11,885 nucleotides of DNA from Actinomycetota bacterium. GTDB lineage: Bacteria > Actinomycetota > Humimicrobiia > Humimicrobiales > Humimicrobiaceae. Below are positions 8,252 through 11,885 of the stretch, piece by piece; position 1 is the stretch's first letter, and the number at the start of each line of letters is the position of its first letter. A model generated the notes under the pieces. The model saw only the letters and a program-made list of their open reading frames with translations, had not been told where the DNA came from and ran no database searches. Location of the stretch: assembly GCA_016870675.1 (NCBI GenBank), contig VGAU01000033.1, positions 1 to 11,885 on the forward strand, in the 5' to 3' direction. The translations under genes and the position numbers were made by a program.

Positions 8252-8346
8252 TCTTTTAAATTTCAAATAATTTGATTGTTGATAATCCCGGAAAAATTTT
8301 AATATATTTTTATGTTATCAATATTGTCCAGTCCGGGGAGCCAATT
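8252..8346. repeat. Array repeat R2 with tRNA-like tail
   Basis: This starts about 20 bases after the toxin stop. It is the closest relative of R1, with the same TTTGATTGTTG core (8271) and the same 18-base tag at 8326-8343 ending in CCA, then AAT. CCCGGA (8288-8293) could pair with TCCGGG in the tag, but R1 and R3 do not conserve this. Confidence 0.8.
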
Positions 8347-8417
8347 TAAGGCTCTGGCTCTTCACCAAAAACCCAGGGGCAACCCTCTAATATCATAATT
8401 TCAGACGCTTTTTGAAG

Positions 8418-8483
8418 CCGTTAATCTAAATTACGTATACTTTTAGCCATTTATAGTCTGGTGACCCAGAAGCAAATTCTTAT
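8418..8483 (+). mobile_element. Degenerate IS91-family right end (copy 4)
   Basis: The sequence aligns without gaps over about 65 bases with the right ends of copies 1 and 2. CCGTTAATCT matches CCGATAATCT, GTATAC stands for GTCGAC, and CTTTTAG follows. The match to copy 1 then continues through CCAGAAGCAAATTCTTAT to 8483. Roughly a quarter of positions differ, so this copy is old. The stretch 8347-8417 before it has no recognised content. Confidence 0.6.
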
Positions 8484-8501
8484 GATAACATTAAATTTAA
8501 A

Positions 8502-8542
8502 TTTACCAAAATATATGGTAATATAAACATAAATTATGGTAA
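8502..8542. promoter_or_regulatory. Operator-like half-sites before the winged-helix gene
   Basis: TTACCA (8503-8508) and TGGTAA (8516-8521) form an inverted repeat with a 7-base spacer. The 8-mer TATGGTAA occurs at 8514-8521 and again at 8535-8542, exactly 21 bp apart, which is two helical turns. The last copy overlaps the ribosome site AAGGAG (8542-8547). This looks like an operator through which the first gene could repress its own operon. Confidence 0.5.
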
Positions 8543-8554
8543 AGGAGCAAAACC

Positions 8555-8884
8555 ATGTTAGAACCTGTGCTGGGCAACAGCACCATAGAAAGAATTTTAT
8601 TTACCCTTGAATCTTATGGGCAGGCATACCCTACAGGGTTATCAAAGATGTTTAATATTCCGGTAAATGGAATTCAGCAGCAACTGGAACGTCTGGAGAA
8701 TGGTGGGGTAGTGGTTAGTTCAATGGTTGGCAGGACCAGGCTATATCAGTTTAATCCGAGATATCCCTTTTTGAAAGAACTGAGAGCATTGATTCAAAGA
8801 GCAATGGAATTTCTGTCTGAAAAAGAAATGCAGCAGTATTACAGGAGAAGAACAAGACCGAGGAAGAAAGGTAAGCCACTATGA
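8555..8884 (+). CDS. Winged-helix DNA-binding protein (putative antitoxin/repressor)
   Basis: This 109-residue protein has an ArsR/MarR-like winged helix. The N-terminus STIERILFTLESYG is helix 1, then GLSKMFNIPVNGIQQQLERL is the helix-turn-helix (about residues 28-48). GGVVVSSMVGRTRLYQFNPR is the wing (about 50-69). A helix follows and the tail RRRTRPRKKGKPL is strongly basic. I know it as the usual upstream partner of small nucleotidyltransferase-like genes in many anaerobes, where the two behave as a toxin-antitoxin-type pair; the function is not established. AAGGAG lies seven bases before the ATG. Its stop overlaps the next start in ATGA (8881-8884). Repeated TATGGTAA sites in front suggest autoregulation. 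Confidence 0.85.
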   Translation: MLEPVLGNSTIERILFTLESYGQAYPTGLSKMFNIPVNGIQQQLERLENGGVVVSSMVGRTRLYQFNPRYPFLKELRALIQRAMEFLSEKEMQQYYRRRTRPRKKGKPL

Positions 8885-9438
8885 GAACAGATTGGCAAAA
8901 GGTGGGGATTAAAAAACTTGCAGCAATAATCTCTGCTCATTTACATAAGAACGGCATTGAAGTTGTTCTGGTCGGCGGAGCCTGCGTTTCTATCTACTCG
9001 GATAATCAATACATGTCCTATGATATTGACTTGATTACCGATAGCCCCATCAGAAAAATAATTCCAGTGCTTGAGGAATTAGGATTTAAAAATACCGGAG
9101 GTCGCTTATTTGAACACCCTCAGTGTAAATTTTTAATAGATTTTTCTGCCCCTCCTGTATCAGTAGGAGATGAACCTATCTCTAAGTTTAATTATTTAAA
9201 AACACGCTTTGGTACAATCTGTTTATTAACCCCGACAGATTGTATTAAAGACAGGCTGGCTGCATATTTTTTCTGGAATGATCATCAATCTTTAGAACAG
9301 GCAGTTATGGTAGCAAAAAGGAACAAAATCCATTTACCTGAAATAAAAAAATGGGCTGAAAGGCAAGGCGAAATAGAAAAGTATGAGTTTTTCAAGAAAA
9401 AATGCAGGGAAGAAAGTTTTAATACTAAAGCAAAGTAA
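8881..9438 (+). CDS. Nucleotidyltransferase-fold protein (putative toxin partner)
   Basis: This protein has 185 residues. The nucleotidyltransferase signature is visible as VLVGGACVSIY (GG at 32-33) followed by SYDIDLI (D48, D50), with a likely third metal ligand in LIDFSAPP (D87). So the polymerase-beta-like catalytic core appears intact. The C-terminal part has LTPTDCIKDRLAAYFFWND, resembling DUF6036 or AbiEii-like proteins. Relatives include toxins that add nucleotides to tRNA or proteins, but the substrate here cannot be told from sequence. It is coupled to the winged-helix gene by a 4-base overlap, so the two should be made together. A role in addiction or phage defence is inference from the context and family. 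Confidence 0.8.
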   Translation: MRTDWQKVGIKKLAAIISAHLHKNGIEVVLVGGACVSIYSDNQYMSYDIDLITDSPIRKIIPVLEELGFKNTGGRLFEHPQCKFLIDFSAPPVSVGDEPISKFNYLKTRFGTICLLTPTDCIKDRLAAYFFWNDHQSLEQAVMVAKRNKIHLPEIKKWAERQGEIEKYEFFKKKCREESFNTKAK

Positions 9439-9451
9439 TGGATATTTAAAA

Positions 9452-9485
9452 AAACATTTAGGTTGCAAACATTTAGGTTGCAAAC
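9452..9485. repeat. 15-bp tandem repeat, just over two copies
   Basis: The unit AAACATTTAGGTTGC occurs at 9452-9466 and 9467-9481, followed by AAAC. The copies are perfect, so the duplication is recent or maintained. It lies 13 bases after the nucleotidyltransferase stop and just before R3. Confidence 0.85.
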
Positions 9486-9493
9486 AATTGAAA

Positions 9494-9560
9494 TCTTTTC
9501 TAAAATTGATTAATCTGGATATTTTTGTTATCAATATAATCCAATCCGGGGAGCCAATCC
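9494..9560. repeat. Array repeat R3 with tRNA-like tail
   Basis: The right half matches R2 closely (TTTTTGTTATCAATAT before the tag). The tag at 9539-9556 differs from those of R1 and R2 at two positions (ATCCAATCC for GTCCAGTCC) and again ends GGGGAGCCA and AAT. The left half is diverged. This marks the right border of the third unit; no IS91 end follows it directly. Confidence 0.7.
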
Positions 9561-9593
9561 TATCAAATGTAAAAAGTTCTTTATTATTACCAA

Positions 9594-9622
9594 TTACTTT
9601 TAAGTATAATAATTGTTATAAT
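9594..9622 (+). promoter_or_regulatory. Candidate promoter of the DUF4173 gene
   Basis: TTACTT (9594-9599) and TATAAT (9617-9622) are spaced by 17 bp. Two other TATAAT sequences (9605-9610 and 9639-9644) lie nearby in this AT-rich leader, so the true -10 is uncertain. Confidence 0.4.
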
Positions 9623-9696
9623 ATCAAGCTATATAACATATAATTGCTACTTCCAAAGGTTTTAAGTAAAAAAGTTTTATTTTAGACATTAATTCT

Positions 9697-11169
9697 ATGG
9701 AATTAGAACATAAAAAGTACTGGCTTCTTTTTTACGGATTAATAATTGGAGTCTCATTCGATATTTTTTTCTATGATAAGACACTGGGTATTTCTTATCT
9801 TGTTTTTATTGTTCTGATCCTACTGATATTTCTGGGAAGCTTCCGGGGCTCTTTAAGAAAATTAAATAATCTGATGTGGTTATTTATAGTTCCTATATTA
9901 TTACTTACAGTAACTTTCTTCATCTACTCTAATCAAATACTTAGGATTTTAAACTACCTGATTGTTCCTATTCTAATAATAATGTTTAGTTCTTTGGTTA
10001 CAGAGGTGAATAAATCAGATTGGTCGGATATAAGGTTTATAGGAGATATTACAAAGAGGATTTTTGTGCCCTTTGGGTTTATACATAAACCATTTTTAAC
10101 ATTATTTAGGATAAATGTTTATGGAGGTAAAGACAGTAAAAGTAGAGTTCTTCCAAAAGTATTCCTGGGTATATTGATTTCAGTTCCAATTCTGGCAATT
10201 ATTATATGGCTTCTCTCGTCTGCAGATATTGTATTTAAGAATCTTTTTTTAAATATCAATATTTCAAAAATAATAAAACACTTTTTTGTAATAATTACAG
10301 TTTCAGTTTATACGATTTGCTTTCTATGGGTTTTAATAAAAGCCTTTAATGAGAGACAAAGGTCTACATATGGCGAAATAAAATGGAAGTTATTTTTTGA
10401 TCCTGTGATTTTATTGACTTTACTGGTTTTAATAAATGCAATTTACGCTGTATTCTCTATTATTCAGTTTGCTTATCTTTTTGGTGGAAGTTCTTTTGTT
10501 TTGCCTTCTTCTTACACTTATGCAGAATATGCAAGAAGAGGTTTTTTTGAACTGGTTATTGTATCAGTTATCAATTTTGGAATTCTACTTTTTGGTATAA
10601 CATTTGTAAAAAAAGATAATAAAAGAATTTTCGCAGCTATTAAGGCTTTTCTTACCTTACTTGTAATTTTTACCTTTATTTTACTGGTATCAGCGTTTTA
10701 TAGAATGTTGGTTTATGAGCAGGCATATGGATTTACATATCTCAGGATATTTGTTCAAACTTTTATGATAATGCTGTTTTTCTTTTTTATTATAAATATT
10801 ATTTATATCTGGTATCCGAATCTCCCTATAATTAAATCTTATTTTATAATCTCACTTGCAATTTATATAATAATGAATTTTGCAAATGTGGATGTCATAA
10901 TAGCAAAAAGTAACATCAATCGTTATTTTGAAACCGGACAAATTGATATGGTTTATTTAAAAGGTCTATCCTATGACGCTGTGCCTGAAATGCAGAGGCT
11001 TCTCATATCGGTTAAAAATTCATCGGACTCAGAAGAAAAACAAATTGCCGGGGAAATCATAGAATACTTTAATGAAAGAAAATTAGATCTTGAAGATCAA
11101 AAAAGCTGGCAGAGTTTTAACATTTCAAGATATAAAGCTGAAAAAATAATAGATAAATATATGGAATAA
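9697..11169 (+). CDS. DUF4173-like polytopic membrane protein
   Basis: The protein has 490 residues with about eleven hydrophobic segments between residues 8 and 405, including IVPILLLTVTFFIY and VPILAIIIWLLSS. A soluble C-terminal part of about 85 residues follows. The motif FSIIQFAYLFGG followed by TYAEYARRGFFELVIVSVIN is the signature I associate with DUF4173. Near the end, IDMVYLKGLSYDAVPEMQRL also fits that family. The role of the family is unknown; no enzyme motif is visible. It should sit in the cytoplasmic membrane. The start at ATG 9697 has no good ribosome site, and translation may be weak. It converges on the TPM remnant at 11278. Confidence 0.8.
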   Translation: MELEHKKYWLLFYGLIIGVSFDIFFYDKTLGISYLVFIVLILLIFLGSFRGSLRKLNNLMWLFIVPILLLTVTFFIYSNQILRILNYLIVPILIIMFSSLVTEVNKSDWSDIRFIGDITKRIFVPFGFIHKPFLTLFRINVYGGKDSKSRVLPKVFLGILISVPILAIIIWLLSSADIVFKNLFLNINISKIIKHFFVIITVSVYTICFLWVLIKAFNERQRSTYGEIKWKLFFDPVILLTLLVLINAIYAVFSIIQFAYLFGGSSFVLPSSYTYAEYARRGFFELVIVSVINFGILLFGITFVKKDNKRIFAAIKAFLTLLVIFTFILLVSAFYRMLVYEQAYGFTYLRIFVQTFMIMLFFFFIINIIYIWYPNLPIIKSYFIISLAIYIIMNFANVDVIIAKSNINRYFETGQIDMVYLKGLSYDAVPEMQRLLISVKNSSDSEEKQIAGEIIEYFNERKLDLEDQKSWQSFNISRYKAEKIIDKYME

Positions 11170-11171
11170 TT

Positions 11172-11206
11172 TTTACTTAATGTATGAATATTCTTGCATA
11201 AGTAAA
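11172..11206. terminator. Hairpin between convergent genes
   Basis: TTTACTTA (11172-11179) pairs with TAAGTAAA (11199-11206). The stem extends inward through TG/CA after a one-base bulge, and GAATATTC lies at the centre. It begins three bases after the DUF4173 stop and is followed by TCTTCTTT. The stem is AT-rich, so this is a modest, possibly two-way terminator. Confidence 0.4.
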
Positions 11207-11277
11207 TCTTCTTTACTGATAGGACTGAGCTTCTTTATTCTATTATTTAATATACTTTTATAATTTCCACAGGCTGT

Positions 11278-11660
11278 CTACCATCTACCGCTTGCTCCAC
11301 CGCCGCCTGAAGATCCGCCTCCAAAGCTTCTGGAACTGCTGGAACTACTGGAATGACTTGAACTGCTGCTGGATGAGGAAAAACTGCTAGAGCTCGTTCT
11401 AAAACTGGAAGATTTAAATAATCTTGAAATTGTTGAGGTCTTTTTTTCACAGAAACCGCAATATCTGCATTTTCTTTCAATTTCAACTCTTCCCGGGGAT
11501 TCATAAGTTGGTTTTACAAGTATAGCCTGCTTTATCGACAAACCGATCTTATGGCATTTCGGGCATTTATGAGTTTTAATAAAGTATTTTTAAAATGTTA
11601 CTCCAATAGCTCCTCCGATTATAAACCAGGGAAGAAGGACGATGAAAACTATAAGTATCT
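11278..11660 (-). pseudogene. TPM/YgcG-type protein, C-terminal remnant
   Basis: On the minus strand a hydrophobic segment, IVFIVLLPWFIIGGAIGVTF, is followed by an in-frame TAA (11590-11592). The same frame then gives a zinc-ribbon: KCPKCH and later CRYCGFC. A long serine-rich stretch follows, and it ends GGGSSGGGGASGRW. This order, membrane helix, zinc ribbon, Ser/Gly tail, is that of membrane-anchored TPM-domain proteins, whose function is not settled. The N-terminal TPM domain is missing: the sequence upstream becomes IS91 DNA at about 11659. The open frame below the stop (11278-11589) has only a TTG at 11541 as a nominal start. The overlapping frame at 11247-11504 is low-complexity shadow. 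So the gene was cut by the IS91 fragment and carries a stop as well. Confidence 0.8.
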
Positions 11661-11885
11661 GACGAGTTTGATGATTATATCCGTGATGATTATATAGACT
11701 GCGACCATGTTTGTTAGGATGATTATAGAGTTGCAGGATACTATGCTGCTATAAAACTTGCCGCTATAGGGTCTTTTTCTTATTTATTTTTCTGCTGCGC
11801 GTGTTTTCTGATACTGTATTGTGATCTACGGTATTTTTTAACTCCGATAACCTAAAATATGTCGACTTTTGGGTGATTATAGGCC
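11659..11885 (+). mobile_element. IS91-family 3' end (copy 3), running off the window
   Basis: The fragment opens with the last codons of a transposase (DEFDDYIRDDYIDCDHVC, stop at 11715-11717). The non-coding right end follows, with GTCGAC at 11861-11866 and the G-rich run at the window edge. Only 18 codons of the transposase remain. It abuts the TPM remnant on its left, so its 5' truncation differs from that of copies 1 and 2. Its true right end lies outside the window. Confidence 0.85.

Noticed and set aside
7352..9556. Complete tRNA genes at the three tags
   Set aside because: Only the last 18 bases resemble a tRNA. No D arm, anticodon arm or 5' acceptor strand precedes them. The CCCGGA/TCCGGG pairing in R2 is not kept in R1 or R3.
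7281..9560. Integron cassette array with attC sites
   Set aside because: The cassette-like order invites it, but the repeats lack the paired RYYYAAC and GTTRRRY cores and there is no integron integrase. One cargo gene reads in the opposite direction.
7281..9560. CRISPR array
   Set aside because: Repeats are few, about a kilobase apart and diverged, with genes between them; there are no regular spacers or cas genes.
9383..9643. 86-residue frame across the end of the nucleotidyltransferase gene and R3
   Set aside because: It runs through the tandem repeat and the tRNA-like tag and shows no protein-like pattern.
11247..11504. Minus-strand 85-residue frame rich in Ala, Val and Pro
   Set aside because: It overlaps the serine/glycine-rich TPM tail in another frame; repetitive serine codons create such shadow frames. 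The other frame has the zinc ribbon and family tail.

Overview
The window is AT-rich bacterial chromosome from an organism I cannot name. The order ppdK (partial), dnaG, rpoD, a short SigA-like sigma factor and the CCA-encoding tRNA gene suggest a Clostridia-like Firmicute or a low-GC candidate phylum. That placement is inference from gene order and composition only.

Layout. (1) 1-4875 is the core: the C-terminal 60 % of pyruvate phosphate dikinase, then DNA primase (dnaG) and the primary sigma factor (rpoD), 19 bp apart and probably co-transcribed. (2) A tRNA-Asn gene (4994-5068) has its own promoter. (3) 5069-9560 is accessory DNA in three tandem units. Each unit starts with a 5'-truncated 3' end of an IS91-family element, carries a small toxin-antitoxin or AAA-ATPase type cargo, and ends in an AT-rich repeat whose last 18 bases look like the 3' end of a tRNA-Asn. 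Unit 1 has a minus-strand AAA/DUF4143 ATPase and the ghost of a RelE-type toxin. Unit 2 has an intact antitoxin/RelE-type toxin pair whose toxin 3' half matches that ghost. Unit 3 has a winged-helix regulator overlapping a nucleotidyltransferase-fold protein. (4) 9561-11885 holds a DUF4173-like membrane protein, a convergent broken remnant of a TPM/YgcG-type protein, and a further IS91 3' end running off the right edge.

How it fits together. The core genes serve replication, transcription and carbon metabolism. Downstream of tRNA-Asn, modules seem to have accumulated one after another, each leaving a tRNA-like 3' tag and an IS91 end. No integrase gene is visible and the only transposase pieces are fragments, so whatever built the array is absent or acted in trans. 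The main item of interest is this tandem, tRNA-tagged, IS91-linked array of addiction-type modules.
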